Shown here in pieces: positions 1-9,218 of a DNA stretch of 49,191 bases. The notes under the pieces are model-generated. The model had not been told where the DNA came from. It saw only the letters and a list, made by a program, of their open reading frames with translations, and made no database searches. Each line of letters opens with the position of its first letter. The first letter of the stretch is position 1. The position numbers and the translations under genes were made by a program. Source of the stretch: Halococcus thailandensis JCM 13552 (GTDB lineage: Archaea; Halobacteriota; Halobacteria; Halobacteriales; Halococcaceae); assembly GCF_000336715.1 (NCBI RefSeq), contig NZ_AOMF01000171.1, forward strand, positions 90,121 to 139,311, written 5' to 3'.

Positions 1-84
1 CACATGCTACACTGGGACTCCGCCTCACGTCTGGCCGATTTCTACGCACTTGCTCGTACCGTGACTGGTAGAGTGGACAACTAG
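1..84 (+). CDS. C-terminal end of a gene entering from the left (tentative)
   Basis: Frame 1 is open from the window edge to a TAG at 82-84, giving 27 residues that end in ARTVTGRVDN. Its stop meets the stop of the HEAT-repeat gene on the other strand in a shared CTAG, the same convergent arrangement seen at 39639-39642. The stretch is too short to assign a family and could be chance. Confidence 0.3.
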   Translation, partial: HMLHWDSASRLADFYALARTVTGRVDN

Positions 85-1226
85 CGACAGTGTGAACACT
101 CGCCGTCGGCATCGAGCGACGTGATCTCCGCGACGAGATCGTCCGTCCCGTCGCGAACCGAATCGAGAGTTCCGAGAACTCCGGGGGTCGCCGCAGGCCG
201 CTCGTCGTCCAGTGCCCGCCGAGCGAAACGCACGCGATCGACCAGAAACGACGGTGGGTCGTCCACCGAGTCGACCTGGTCGAGATCGGGCATCGGACCG
301 ATCGCCGTCGACGACTGTGCGAGCAGGGCGATGCCTTCCGCCGCCCGCCCCCGCACGTACGGATTTTCGTCGGTCAGTCGCTCTCGCAGCGTGTCCACCA
401 CATCGGACAGATGCTCGGGCTGCTCACAGCCGACGATCACCAGCGCCGTACAGAGGTGATAGCGCACGAGTTCGCTTTCGTCATCGCAATGCTCGGCGAG
501 GGCCGAGCTGTGGTGGTGAGCGAGCCGCTCGGGATCGCCCAGCGCGACGTGTTCGAGCGCCTTCGCCAGCTTCTCCTTCACCTCCGGTTCGTCGAACGAT
601 AGCCCGATCCTGAGATCGGCCAGCAGCTCGGGTGTCGCGACGGTGTCGGGATGGTCGATCGCGACGTAACCGAGCGCCTCGGCCGAGCGAGCGCGCACGT
701 AGTAGAACTCTTCGTCGTCAGCCAGCCGATCGGCGAGTTTCGACACCGTCGGAACGACGGAATCCGGGTCGGTTTCCGCGACCGCGACGAACAGCTTGGC
801 AGTCGTCAGTCGCACCGAGCGCTCGTCGTCGGTGAGCAAACCTTCACATGCCGGCAGCGCTGACCCTACGAGATCCGGATCGTCGGTCACCGCGGCTTTC
901 AGCCGACGGAGACACGCTTTGCACGTCTCGCCGGAAATTGACGAAAGATTTCCGACGAGCTTTGCGAGCTCTTCCTCGTCTCTTCGTTCGAGCGCGCCGT
1001 CGATCGCTCCCTGTCGCGACGACGCCGGTTCGGTGTCATCTATCGTGGCTCGGCTCCTGGTGCTCCAGCTGGACCGATGTTCGAGAACGGTTACGAAAAC
1101 AGTTGTCCACGAATCCACGGGAGAGCCGACGATTCCAACGGGCTGAAACCCGCTTTCGAATGCTGTGGGGACTGCTCGCTCATCGAGGCGGATTTCGACC
1201 CACTTATGCGCGCCGACTAGTTCCAT
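81..1226 (-). CDS. HEAT-repeat protein
   Basis: The predicted protein has several roughly 40-residue helical repeats (ADDEEFYYVRARSAEALGYVA, DEPEVKEKLAKALEHVA, DENPYVRGRAAEGIALLA) of the HEAT/Armadillo type, which usually act as protein-protein scaffolds. No catalytic motif is visible. A Cys pair, CKAC, lies near residue 105. The start is uncertain: the ATG at 1226 lies only 7 bases from the divergent start at 1234, and the first 60 residues do not look like repeat sequence. A GTG near 1118 is an alternative. Family assignment is good; function is unknown. Confidence 0.75.
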   Translation of the reverse strand: MELVGAHKWVEIRLDERAVPTAFESGFQPVGIVGSPVDSWTTVFVTVLEHRSSWSTRSRATIDDTEPASSRQGAIDGALERRDEEELAKLVGNLSSISGETCKACLRRLKAAVTDDPDLVGSALPACEGLLTDDERSVRLTTAKLFVAVAETDPDSVVPTVSKLADRLADDEEFYYVRARSAEALGYVAIDHPDTVATPELLADLRIGLSFDEPEVKEKLAKALEHVALGDPERLAHHHSSALAEHCDDESELVRYHLCTALVIVGCEQPEHLSDVVDTLRERLTDENPYVRGRAAEGIALLAQSSTAIGPMPDLDQVDSVDDPPSFLVDRVRFARRALDDERPAATPGVLGTLDSVRDGTDDLVAEITSLDADGECSHCR

Positions 1227-1233
1227 TCGACGT

Positions 1234-3126
1234 ATGCGCTCGTGGTCCGGCCGGTGGCGGTGGCTCCTGCCGGTCGTGTCGCTCGCGTTCCTCGCTCACG
1301 CCGAAACGCTCGGCTACTGGTTCGTCGCGAGCGACACGCTGCCGCTGATCGAGACGAGTCGTGCGACCGATCCCGCCGAACTCGTCTCGCTGTTCGCCCA
1401 GCCACTGATGGCCGGATCGGATTTCACCACCACTGCGCTGTTCTACCGGCCGCTCTCGACGCTCAGCTACGCCATCGACTACGCCGTCTGGGGGCTCGAC
1501 CCGTTCGGCTATCATCTCACGAACGTCCTCCTGCACACGATCGCCGCCGCGCTCGTCGCCGTCTGCACGGCTCGAATCACGCGCCGTCGAGCGGTCGGCG
1601 CGCTCGCGGGGGCGCTGTTCGCGATCCATCCCGTCACGACCGAGGTCGTTCCCGTGACCGCGCGGCGACAGGACACCCTCCTGACGATCTTCGTGCTGGC
1701 CGCGCTCACCCTCTTCGTCCGCTGGTATCGCGCGACCCCGCCGGACGAGCGACTCCCGTGGGAGTGGACGAGCCATCGCGGGCTCGTGGCCGCACTGGTC
1801 GCCTACGCGCTCGCGATCGGCGCGAAGGAGACGGCGCTCGTCGTTCCCGTGCTGGCCGCGGTCTGGGTGTTGCTCGACCGCGACAGCGACCGCCCAACGC
1901 AGATCGTCAGAACTCTCGTCGGGACGATCGGCCCGTTCGTCGCCGTCACGGCGCTGTATCTCGCCGTCCGCATCGCCGTACTCGGCGGGTTCGGCGGCTA
2001 CGCGGTCCCGACGAGCGCCACGCTCGCCGATCGGCTCCTGTTCGGCGTGAAGTATCTCCTCTGGCTGTTCGTCCCGCAGAACGCCGTCGTCGAGCTGCCG
2101 GCGATACGTTCCGTCGGGGTGCCGTCGCTCGTCGTCGGCGTCGCCGTCGTGCTGGTCGTCGGTGCGATCACGGTGATGGCGCTGCTCCGGCGGGGCTACT
2201 TCCATCGCGGTCGGTTTCGCTCGCTGCGGGCGCTCACACCGGTCGCGAGCGTCGTCGGCTTCGCGGGTATCCCGCTCGTGCTCGCCGGCGAATCGCTTGG
2301 CTCGGTAGCGCTGCCGGCCGTCGGCGATCCTCTCGGGAGCTATCTCGTCGGCTTGCTGTTCGTCGGCGCCTGTCTCGCCGGTCTCGCCACCGCGCTGTTC
2401 GCGGACGGTATCGTCATCGATGACTCGCGACGCCGACAGCTGGCGTTTTTCGCCTGCTGGATCCTCGTCCCGATCGTCCTGCTCGGCACGCGGGGGTTCG
2501 TCGCGAGCAAGCCGTTCACCTTCGGGTTCGGGATGCGCAACGCCTATCTCGCGACCGCGCCCGCGATGGCCGCGCTCGCGATGCTGCTGGTTCCCGCCCT
2601 GCAACGGATCGTCTCCACCGTCCGCAGCGCGCTCGGTGCCGACCGCACCACCGCGCTGCCCACCGGCGACGTGGCGCGTATCGCCGTCGTTCTCCTCCTG
2701 CTCGTTCCCGTGATCAGTGCATCACCGCTTCTCTACGCCGGCGACAGTTGGCGCTCGGTCGGCGTGCTCAACGAACGCTCGCTGTCGGGCCTCGCGGACA
2801 CGATCGACGACGCGCCCGGCGATGAGCCGATCTACGTCGCGAGCTTCCCGAACGCGTTCGACGCCGACGAGCGGTCGGCCCCGCACGCGCAGTCGGTGAC
2901 GCCGCTGCGGCCATACTCGGTCGAGGCGTGGCTCTCGCTCACCGACACGGCCGACACGCAGGTCCGGTTCGTCCGGTCTGCGACCGTCTCCGATCTCCCA
3001 AAACTCGATTTCCACGCCGAGGCACGCGAGCGGGCGACCCTCGTCTGGGTTCGGCGAGCGACGGATCGCGAGCGACCACAAAGAGGAGTACCCCCGGTCG
3101 CGTCATCGACGAGTAACCACCGATGA
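1234..3126 (+). CDS. TMTC-like GT-C multispanning membrane protein, copy 1
   Basis: This 630-residue protein has about ten or more hydrophobic segments. After the first segment comes an extracellular loop with an acidic residue (Asp34, in FVASDTLPLIE), then FYRPL, WGLDPFGYHLTNVLLH (about 86-102) and IHPVTTEVVPV..RRQD (about 131-147). These resemble the N-terminal half of TMTC/PMT-type GT-C glycosyltransferases, which use lipid-phosphate-linked sugars on the outer face of the membrane; the loop Asp fits the usual catalytic acid. No TPR repeats follow, unlike eukaryotic TMTC proteins. The ATG at 1234 is chosen because it directly precedes the first helix and a TATA-like CTTATG lies about 28 bases upstream. 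The stop overlaps the next start (ATGA). A role in S-layer or other surface glycosylation is inferred. Confidence 0.8.
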   Translation: MRSWSGRWRWLLPVVSLAFLAHAETLGYWFVASDTLPLIETSRATDPAELVSLFAQPLMAGSDFTTTALFYRPLSTLSYAIDYAVWGLDPFGYHLTNVLLHTIAAALVAVCTARITRRRAVGALAGALFAIHPVTTEVVPVTARRQDTLLTIFVLAALTLFVRWYRATPPDERLPWEWTSHRGLVAALVAYALAIGAKETALVVPVLAAVWVLLDRDSDRPTQIVRTLVGTIGPFVAVTALYLAVRIAVLGGFGGYAVPTSATLADRLLFGVKYLLWLFVPQNAVVELPAIRSVGVPSLVVGVAVVLVVGAITVMALLRRGYFHRGRFRSLRALTPVASVVGFAGIPLVLAGESLGSVALPAVGDPLGSYLVGLLFVGACLAGLATALFADGIVIDDSRRRQLAFFACWILVPIVLLGTRGFVASKPFTFGFGMRNAYLATAPAMAALAMLLVPALQRIVSTVRSALGADRTTALPTGDVARIAVVLLLLVPVISASPLLYAGDSWRSVGVLNERSLSGLADTIDDAPGDEPIYVASFPNAFDADERSAPHAQSVTPLRPYSVEAWLSLTDTADTQVRFVRSATVSDLPKLDFHAEARERATLVWVRRATDRERPQRGVPPVASSTSNHR

Positions 3127-4826
3127 AGCGATCACACGGCGTCGCGCTCGCTGCGGTGCTCGCGTTCTCGCTGGCCGTGCTGGCACACGTCGAGTCGCTC
3201 GGCTACTGGTTCACCTCCTACGACTCGATCGCGCTCGTCGAGACGAGCCGCATCGCCTCGCTCGCCGATCTCCGGACGATCTTCACGAAACCACTGCTGT
3301 ACGGCACCTCCTATCTCGACGCCGGGCGGTTCTACCGGCCGGTCGTCAACCTCGTCTACGCCGCCGAGTACGCGCTCTGGGGCGTCGACCCGTTCGGCTA
3401 CCACCTCACGAACCTGCTGCTGCACGGGTTCGTCAGCGTGCTCGTCGTGCTCACGATCCGTTCGCTGACCGATTCGCTCCGCGTCGGCACGTTCACGGGC
3501 GCGCTGTTCGCGATCCACCCGCTCGGCACCGACGTCGTGCCGGCGATCTCGCGGCGGCAGGACATGCTGCTCGCCCTGTTCGGCCTGCTCGCGCTCTGGC
3601 TGTTCGTCGAGAGCGTCCGCCGTGACAGCCGGCGGCTGCGCGTCGGATCGGCCGTGGCCTACGGACTCGCGCTGTTCTCCAAGGAAACCGCAGCCGTCGT
3701 CGGCCCGCTCGCCTTCCTCTGGCTAGTGCTCGAAGGGCCCTCGCTGCGCCAACGCTCGACGTATCGCCGGGCCATCGTCGCCGTGGCCCCGTTGGCGGCC
3801 GTCGCGGTGGGCTATCTCGCCGTCCGGTTCGCCGTGCTCGGCGGCATCGGTGGCTACACGCACGACCCGCCGCTCTCCCAGACACTCCTCTTTCCGGTGC
3901 AGTACGTGCTCTCGCTGGTCTATCAGGCCGACGTTCTCGCTGCGATCAGTGGCGTTTCGACGCCGCTCGTGATCGCCGTCGTGACTGCCGTTCCGCTGGC
4001 GCTGCTCGTTTCGTTCGCCCGTGATCGTACACTCGGCCGGATCGCCCCGCGGCGCGCTCTCCCGCTCGTCGTCGCCATCGTTGGCTTCGCCGTTCTGCTC
4101 GTCGTCGCTCGCTTTCCGGGTGCGTCGCCACTCGCGTCGGTCGACGCGATCGATCACGCCGGCTGGTACACCGCCGGGATCGTCTTCGCCGTCGGCGCCG
4201 CGAGCGCGCTGCTGGCGGCCATCGCTTCGGCCCGCTCGTTCACCGCCGGCCGTTCGATGGGGTTTTTCTTCCTGTGGCTGCTCTCGCCGCTGCCCCTGTT
4301 CTTCCTCGCCAAGCAGTTCGCCTTCCGCGACGCGTATTTCTTCGCCATACCGCTGCTCGCGCTGGCCGCGGTCTGTCTCGACGCCGCGCTTCCCGCCGTC
4401 GACGGATGGCGGACGTTTTCGAATCGGGACACCGACGCGCTGGTCGTCGTCGCCGTGCTGGTTCTCTTGGTCCCGTCGCTCGCCGCGTCGCCGCTGCTGT
4501 ACGCCGATTCTGGCTGGGGCGAGACGGGCGACGTCACGCGGTCGGCGCTCGACGAGATCGATCGTTCGGTGAGCGAGGTCGATGCCGGGACGCCCGTCGC
4601 CATCGCTGGGGTTCCCACGAAAATCGACTATCGTCCCCAGCGACTCGGGCGAGCGCACAAGGTGACGATGCTCCAGCCACACTCGGTTCGGTCGTGGTTG
4701 CGGCTGCAGGGCCACGATAATCGCGTCACCTTCGGCCGCCTGCAGTCGTTCCACAGCGTTCCGGGGACCGTCTCGACGAAGACCCGCGAGAACGAGCGGC
4801 TGCTCATCTGGCTTCGCTACGACTGA
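3123..4826 (+). CDS. TMTC-like GT-C multispanning membrane protein, copy 2
   Basis: This is a 567-residue tandem paralogue of the preceding gene, with the same landmarks: an N-terminal helix, SLGYWFTSYDS with Asp34 aligned to Asp34 of copy 1, RFYRPVVNLVYAAEYALWGVDPFGYHLTN, IHPLGTDVVPAISRRQD and a SKETAAVV segment. The C-terminal non-membrane part (about 480-567) is shorter than in copy 1. The ATGA overlap means the pair is translated as an operon. The two copies may glycosylate different acceptors or work together; that is inference. Confidence 0.8.
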   Translation: MKRSHGVALAAVLAFSLAVLAHVESLGYWFTSYDSIALVETSRIASLADLRTIFTKPLLYGTSYLDAGRFYRPVVNLVYAAEYALWGVDPFGYHLTNLLLHGFVSVLVVLTIRSLTDSLRVGTFTGALFAIHPLGTDVVPAISRRQDMLLALFGLLALWLFVESVRRDSRRLRVGSAVAYGLALFSKETAAVVGPLAFLWLVLEGPSLRQRSTYRRAIVAVAPLAAVAVGYLAVRFAVLGGIGGYTHDPPLSQTLLFPVQYVLSLVYQADVLAAISGVSTPLVIAVVTAVPLALLVSFARDRTLGRIAPRRALPLVVAIVGFAVLLVVARFPGASPLASVDAIDHAGWYTAGIVFAVGAASALLAAIASARSFTAGRSMGFFFLWLLSPLPLFFLAKQFAFRDAYFFAIPLLALAAVCLDAALPAVDGWRTFSNRDTDALVVVAVLVLLVPSLAASPLLYADSGWGETGDVTRSALDEIDRSVSEVDAGTPVAIAGVPTKIDYRPQRLGRAHKVTMLQPHSVRSWLRLQGHDNRVTFGRLQSFHSVPGTVSTKTRENERLLIWLRYD

Positions 4827-5085
4827 CGACGGGAGTGCCGATGATCCGGCGGTGTGGAAGCGTTTTTGCCCGCCGCCCCGCTTGGTTCCGGTGGTGGCGA
4901 TGACGAACCGTTACCCCCGCCGAGCCCCGTGTGACGAGGCCCTTTACCGAGCCACCCACTGCTCGTTTATCCAGAACTGATTCGACGGGAACTTCTCCAT
5001 CGTCCGATCCGATGGCGAACGAGGAGGTCGGCTGCCGTCGTCGAGACGGCAACGTTTTGCGTGGTGTTCTCGAATAGGTCGCCCG
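4827..5085. other. Intergenic region upstream of priS
   Basis: 259 bases without a convincing gene. It holds a GCCGTC-GTCGA-GACGGC stem-loop at 5034-5050 and TATA-like CTTTACC and GTTTATC motifs near 4940-4965. Nothing else is recognised. Confidence 0.4.
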
Positions 5086-6264
5086 ATGGAAGAGCGCACG
5101 CGCGCGTATCTCCGGGGGCGCTTTCGCGACCATTACCGCCGGACGGAGCCGACGCTGCCGCCGGACGCCGACGCGCGCGAATGGGGCCATATCCCGTGGA
5201 CCGCCGGTCCCGGCACCACGATGGTGCGCCACAACTCGACGCTCGATCTCGGCTCCCTCCCGGATTTCCTCGCGCGCGAGCGCCCCCGTCACGTCTACTT
5301 CTCGGCGGGGCGATACGACGATCCCGGCGCGAGCTCGATGGCCGAGAAGGGCTGGCGCGGCTCCGATCTCGTCTTCGATCTCGACGCCGACCACCTTCCG
5401 AGCGTGGAGCTCGGCGCGGACTCGTACAAGGAGATGCTCGAAAAGTGCAAGGCCGCACTGCTGCGCCTGCTCGATTTCCTGGAGAACGACTTCGGCTTTC
5501 GGGATCTCACGATCGTCTTCTCGGGCGGGCGCGGCTACCACGTCCACGTCCGCGACGCGGGCGTCCAGCCGCTCGAAAGCGACGCGCGCCGGGAGATCGT
5601 CGACTACGTCCGCGGGATCGGGATCGACATCGACGCGCTCATCTCTCACGAAGCGGTCGGCGGCACGGCCGGCCGGAGCAGTCCGGCCCAGAAGCGCACG
5701 CTCGACACGACCGGCGGCTGGAGCCGGCGCGCACACCGCTATCTCCTCGACTTCGTCGACGAACTGCTCGCCATGGACGAGGACGACGCGCTTGCCCGCC
5801 TCCGGGAGTTCGACGGCATCGGCGAGGGTAAGGCCGCGGCTGCACTGCGCGCCGCACGGACGAACGGCGACGAGATCGAGGCGGGGAACGTCGACGTCCA
5901 TCCGGCCTTCTACGCGCTCGCCGAGCGACTGTTCCCCGAGGTGGTCGCGGCGGACAACGCACCGATCGACGAACCCGTCACCACCGACACCAATCGCTTG
6001 ATCCGCCTGCCGGGCAGCCTCCACGGCGGGAGCGGGCTCTCCGTCGAACGGCTCGCACGCGACGAGATCGAGGGGTTCGACCCGCTCGTCGACGCGATCC
6101 CGGCGACGTTCCGCGGGCAGGAGATCACCGTCGAGTGCGAGGAGGCAACGACCACGGAACTCGCTGGCGATAGCTTTACGGTGCCGGCGGGGACATCTCA
6201 CGTCCCGGAGTACGTCGGCGTGTTCCTCATGACGCGCGGCACCGCCGAGAAGGGCGAAGAATGA
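5086..6264 (+). CDS. priS: DNA primase small (catalytic) subunit PriS
   Basis: This 392-residue protein matches the archaeal/eukaryotic primase small subunit over its full length. The metal-binding acidic motif is F97-D98-L99-D100-A-D-H, and the nucleotide-binding motif S146-G-G-R-G-Y-H-V-H is intact. With PriL (not in this window) it would synthesise the RNA/DNA primers for replication. The last codons overlap the start of the GINS gene by four bases, so primase and a CMG helicase component are translated together, an association typical of archaea. Confidence 0.96.
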   Translation: MEERTRAYLRGRFRDHYRRTEPTLPPDADAREWGHIPWTAGPGTTMVRHNSTLDLGSLPDFLARERPRHVYFSAGRYDDPGASSMAEKGWRGSDLVFDLDADHLPSVELGADSYKEMLEKCKAALLRLLDFLENDFGFRDLTIVFSGGRGYHVHVRDAGVQPLESDARREIVDYVRGIGIDIDALISHEAVGGTAGRSSPAQKRTLDTTGGWSRRAHRYLLDFVDELLAMDEDDALARLREFDGIGEGKAAAALRAARTNGDEIEAGNVDVHPAFYALAERLFPEVVAADNAPIDEPVTTDTNRLIRLPGSLHGGSGLSVERLARDEIEGFDPLVDAIPATFRGQEITVECEEATTTELAGDSFTVPAGTSHVPEYVGVFLMTRGTAEKGEE

Positions 6265-7127
6265 ACCTCGGAGATCTCCAGTCGACACGGAGCAAGGAGC
6301 GCCAGAAGGACAGTCTCCAGCATCTGCGCGAGGATTTTTACAGTGACGTGGGGGCGTTCGTAGCCGAACTCAGAACCGAACGCGAGCGCGCGGCCGAGGC
6401 CACCGACGACCCCTTCGACGCGCCAGAGGTCCGCCGACTGACCGACGACATCGAGACGGCCGAAGACACCGTCGAAGCGATCTACGAGCGCCGTGTCGGC
6501 AAGCTCGTCAAGCTCGCCAGCCTCGCCGCCGCCGGCATGCCTGCGGAGAAAGACGGGCTCACCGAGGAGGAGCGCGACCTGTTCGGAACGCTCGTCGACG
6601 CGATCGAGTCGAACCGCGAGCACGTCCTGGACGACGTTCTCGTCAACAGTGCTGGCGCGACGACCGACGCCGCACCAGGCGGCGAGAACGCATCAGACGG
6701 TGTCGATGCACCCTCGACGGCGGCGACCGAGCCGCCGACAGCACCCGAATCCGTCGAACCGGAGGCTGCGGAGGGGACGAGCGGGCGGGAATCCCCGCCG
6801 GAAGCTGAGGGCGGCGTCAGCGCGGCCGACGTGATGGGTGGCGAGACGTCTGATTCCATGGAAGAATCGGCAGCCGAACCCACACCTGAAACTACGCAGG
6901 CTTCGCCCGATACGGCCGACACAAGTGTGGAATCGGATGAGGATGCTGCGGCTGACGACGCAGGGCGAGAAACGGAGCGAACGACCGTTCGCATCACGCG
7001 CGACGTCGGCGAGATCCTCGGGGCGGACGAGCGGACGTACGATCTCGCGAGCGAGGACGTGGTGACGCTCCCCGACGTGAACGTGACGCCGCTGCTGGAG
7101 CGCGACGCGGCCGAACGGCTCGATTAG
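6261..7127 (+). CDS. GINS complex subunit (Gins51/Gins15 type)
   Basis: This 288-residue protein has the archaeal GINS layout: an N-terminal helical A-domain (MNLGDLQSTRSKERQ to about residue 130), a long Thr/Glu/Ala-rich low-complexity linker (about 131-235) and a small beta-rich B-domain at the C-terminus (RTTVRITRDVGEILGADERTY, about 240-288). GINS joins MCM and GAN/Cdc45 in the replicative helicase. The linker is long and acidic, as is common in halophiles. The position directly after priS, with an ATGA overlap, supports the assignment. Confidence 0.88.
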   Translation: MNLGDLQSTRSKERQKDSLQHLREDFYSDVGAFVAELRTERERAAEATDDPFDAPEVRRLTDDIETAEDTVEAIYERRVGKLVKLASLAAAGMPAEKDGLTEEERDLFGTLVDAIESNREHVLDDVLVNSAGATTDAAPGGENASDGVDAPSTAATEPPTAPESVEPEAAEGTSGRESPPEAEGGVSAADVMGGETSDSMEESAAEPTPETTQASPDTADTSVESDEDAAADDAGRETERTTVRITRDVGEILGADERTYDLASEDVVTLPDVNVTPLLERDAAERLD

Positions 7128-8491
7128 TATTTCGCGCTTGCGCCGGTCGTCGCGTAGATGACGTCCATCAGCCCGTCGCGCTGGGCCTGCCAGGATTCGA
7201 ATTCGTCGGGATTGTCGGGATACTCCTCGTAGTGGTCGAGCAGGCGGTCGGCCTCCTGTTTCGTCTCGTAGAGATCGAACACCGTCTTCCAGTGGCCGAA
7301 GCTCTTGATCGCGGTTCTGATCTTGAGCGGGAGATCGATCGTCGCGCTGCCCGAGTAGAGCGCGTCGGAGAGCTTCGCCGCGGGCAGGGCGGCCAGCAGG
7401 CCGGTGAGGTTGTTGAGGCCGGTCGCCATCACGAAGATGTTGTAGACATCGAGTGCCGCGTAGCGCCCGCCGAAGTGGTCCATCACCCGCTCGTTGTACT
7501 CCCAGAGCGCGTCCTCACTCACGTCGCCGTCCTCGATGGCGTCGATGGCCGCCTCGCCGGCGTATTTGCCGGCGTAGGCTGCTCCCGCGATCCCCCCGCC
7601 CGTGGTCGGGTTCACGTGGGCGGCAGCGTCGCCGATGGCCATGAAGCCGGGGGCGACGCCCGAATCGTACGGCCGACGTGTCGGCAGCGCCGCGCCGAGC
7701 TTGTCCTTGACGGTGGCGTTTTTGAACTCCGAGCGCTCGCGGAGATCGCGCCGCAGCGCCTCGACGAGCTCCATCGGCTCCTCGCTCATCTGGAAGCCGA
7801 GCCCGACGTTGATCTCGGTCGGCGTCCGCGGGAAGTACCAGAGATAGCCGGCCGCGCGCTGGGTTGGCTTGAGAACGAGCGCGTCCTGCCACTCGACGGG
7901 CTCGTCGACCTCGACGATCTCGCGGTAGGCCGAGGAGAACTGCGAGTAGTTCACGTTGGTGTCGAAGGTCGCGTCCGCGAGATCGGCCTTGTCCTGAAGC
8001 ACGGAGAGCGCACCGGCGGCGTCGATGACGAGTTCACTCTCGTACTCGACGGGCTCGCCCTGTCGCTTGCCAGTCAGGCCCGTCACGCGCTCGTCGTTCT
8101 GTTGGACGTCGTTGACGACGGTGTCGTAGTGGATCTCCGCTCCTGCTTGCTTGGCTCCCTCGATGACGAGCTTGCCGTATTCGAGTCGGTCGATGACCGC
8201 GAGTTCGCCCGGAACGGGGATGTCGAGGACGGCGTCCTCCTGAGGGATCTCGAAGCGGCCGTGATCGACTGCGGTGTTGGTGAACGAGGGTGCGATGTGG
8301 GATTTCGGGATCGCCTCGGGGAAGGCGTCGGCTCCCTTGAGCGCGTCGCCACAGGCGATGTGGCCGGCCTCGTCGGCCGTTTTGCGCTCGACGATGACGA
8401 CAGCGTAGCCCGCTCGCGCGAGGGTCGCGGCGGCGTAGCAGCCGGCGGTCCCCGCGCCGACGATGGTGACGTCGGGTTCGTGCGTTCGCAT
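7124..8491 (-). CDS. Geranylgeranyl reductase family FAD-dependent oxidoreductase
   Basis: The 455-residue protein begins with a Rossmann FAD-binding motif, VTIVGAGTAGCYAAATLARAG (about 8-28). Further along it has a second FAD motif, FMAIGDAAAHVNPTTGGGIAGA, which is characteristic of the geranylgeranyl reductase family. In archaea these enzymes saturate the isoprenoid chains of lipids or menaquinone. The ATG at 8491 puts the dinucleotide-binding motif at the N-terminus; upstream frame extensions lack coding character. Its 3' end overlaps the GINS gene's 3' end by four bases. A 2Fe-2S ferredoxin gene lies divergently 106 bases away and could supply electrons (inference). The exact substrate cannot be read from sequence. 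Confidence 0.88.
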   Translation of the reverse strand: MRTHEPDVTIVGAGTAGCYAAATLARAGYAVVIVERKTADEAGHIACGDALKGADAFPEAIPKSHIAPSFTNTAVDHGRFEIPQEDAVLDIPVPGELAVIDRLEYGKLVIEGAKQAGAEIHYDTVVNDVQQNDERVTGLTGKRQGEPVEYESELVIDAAGALSVLQDKADLADATFDTNVNYSQFSSAYREIVEVDEPVEWQDALVLKPTQRAAGYLWYFPRTPTEINVGLGFQMSEEPMELVEALRRDLRERSEFKNATVKDKLGAALPTRRPYDSGVAPGFMAIGDAAAHVNPTTGGGIAGAAYAGKYAGEAAIDAIEDGDVSEDALWEYNERVMDHFGGRYAALDVYNIFVMATGLNNLTGLLAALPAAKLSDALYSGSATIDLPLKIRTAIKSFGHWKTVFDLYETKQEADRLLDHYEEYPDNPDEFESWQAQRDGLMDVIYATTGASAKY

Positions 8492-8597
8492 TGGGCGATG
8501 GTCGAGGGGCGGGTGGAAAACTCTTCCCACCCGTCGCGGCCATCCCGTCGGCCGACATGGGTAAAGGGTTTTGTCGGGGCCGGCTGGAGTGGAGGGT

Positions 8598-8918
8598 ATG
8601 ACCGAGCACACCGTCGAGTTCGTTTCGACCGGCGAGACGATCACCGTCGCCGAGACCGAGACCATCCTCTCGCGCTGTCTCGAAGAGGGGATCGCCCAGG
8701 AATACTCCTGTCGGGTCGGGATGTGTCTGGCCTGCTCGGCCGAGATCGTCGAGGGCGAGGTGACGCAGCCGGCCGCTCGCGGGTTCTCCGAGCGCGAGGC
8801 CGAGGAGTACGCCCTCACCTGCATGGCGCGGCCGCTCTCCGATCTGAAGCTCGATCGAGGGAAATATCCGCCGAGCATCGAGCCGGAGAGCGGTCAGCCC
8901 GCACCGGCCGACGACTGA
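8598..8918 (+). CDS. 2Fe-2S ferredoxin (plant type)
   Basis: This 106-residue protein carries the plant-type cluster ligands Cys38-X4-Cys43-X2-Cys46 and Cys75 (in LTCMAR). It would be a small soluble one-electron carrier. A GGAGG-like sequence lies just before the ATG at 8598. It lacks the acidic halophilic insertion near the N-terminus found in the major haloarchaeal ferredoxin, so it is a shorter relative. The divergent pairing with the reductase suggests a partner role. Confidence 0.92.
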   Translation: MTEHTVEFVSTGETITVAETETILSRCLEEGIAQEYSCRVGMCLACSAEIVEGEVTQPAARGFSEREAEEYALTCMARPLSDLKLDRGKYPPSIEPESGQPAPADD

Positions 8919-8951
8919 TTCTCAGGTCGGGGTTCCGCCTGCCAAAGCACA

Positions 8952-9218
8952 CTACAGCGCGAGTGGGACGTTATCGATAATCCAGCCGAACAGGCCGGCG
9001 AGAGACGCTGCGAGGAGCAGATAGGTGAACATGACGAGCGCGTTCCGGCGGGGTGCTCGCTCCCGGATGCCGGGGAGTCGCGAGATCGCGCGAACGACCG
9101 CCATCGACGGAGTGCGATCGTCGTCGCTGTCGTCGATCGATTCGCGTGGTTGATCGGATACCGTGTCGCCGTCTCCTCGGCGGCAGGCGGTCGTCGTGAC
9201 CGCCTGAACGGGATACAT
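8952..9218 (-). CDS. Small single-span membrane protein coupled to the DUF7344-like gene
   Basis: The 88-residue product has a polar N-terminal half (DQPRESIDDSDDD) and one C-terminal hydrophobic segment (FTYLLLAASLAGLFGWIIDNV). Its ATG at 9218 overlaps the stop of the preceding gene as TGATG, so it is probably translated by coupling. No family is recognised. The tight coupling to a winged-helix/membrane protein suggests it is a partner or modulator (inference). Confidence 0.6.
   Translation of the reverse strand: MYPVQAVTTTACRRGDGDTVSDQPRESIDDSDDDRTPSMAVVRAISRLPGIRERAPRRNALVMFTYLLLAASLAGLFGWIIDNVPLAL

Noticed and set aside
5034-5050. Stem-loop GCCGTC/GACGGC as a terminator or operator
   Set aside because: No T tract follows and it is isolated; short GC hairpins are frequent by chance in this DNA.
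7232-8980. Long plus-strand frame opposite the geranylgeranyl reductase
   Set aside because: No family features; the minus-strand flavoprotein has clear FAD motifs and the plus frame would also overlap the ferredoxin gene.
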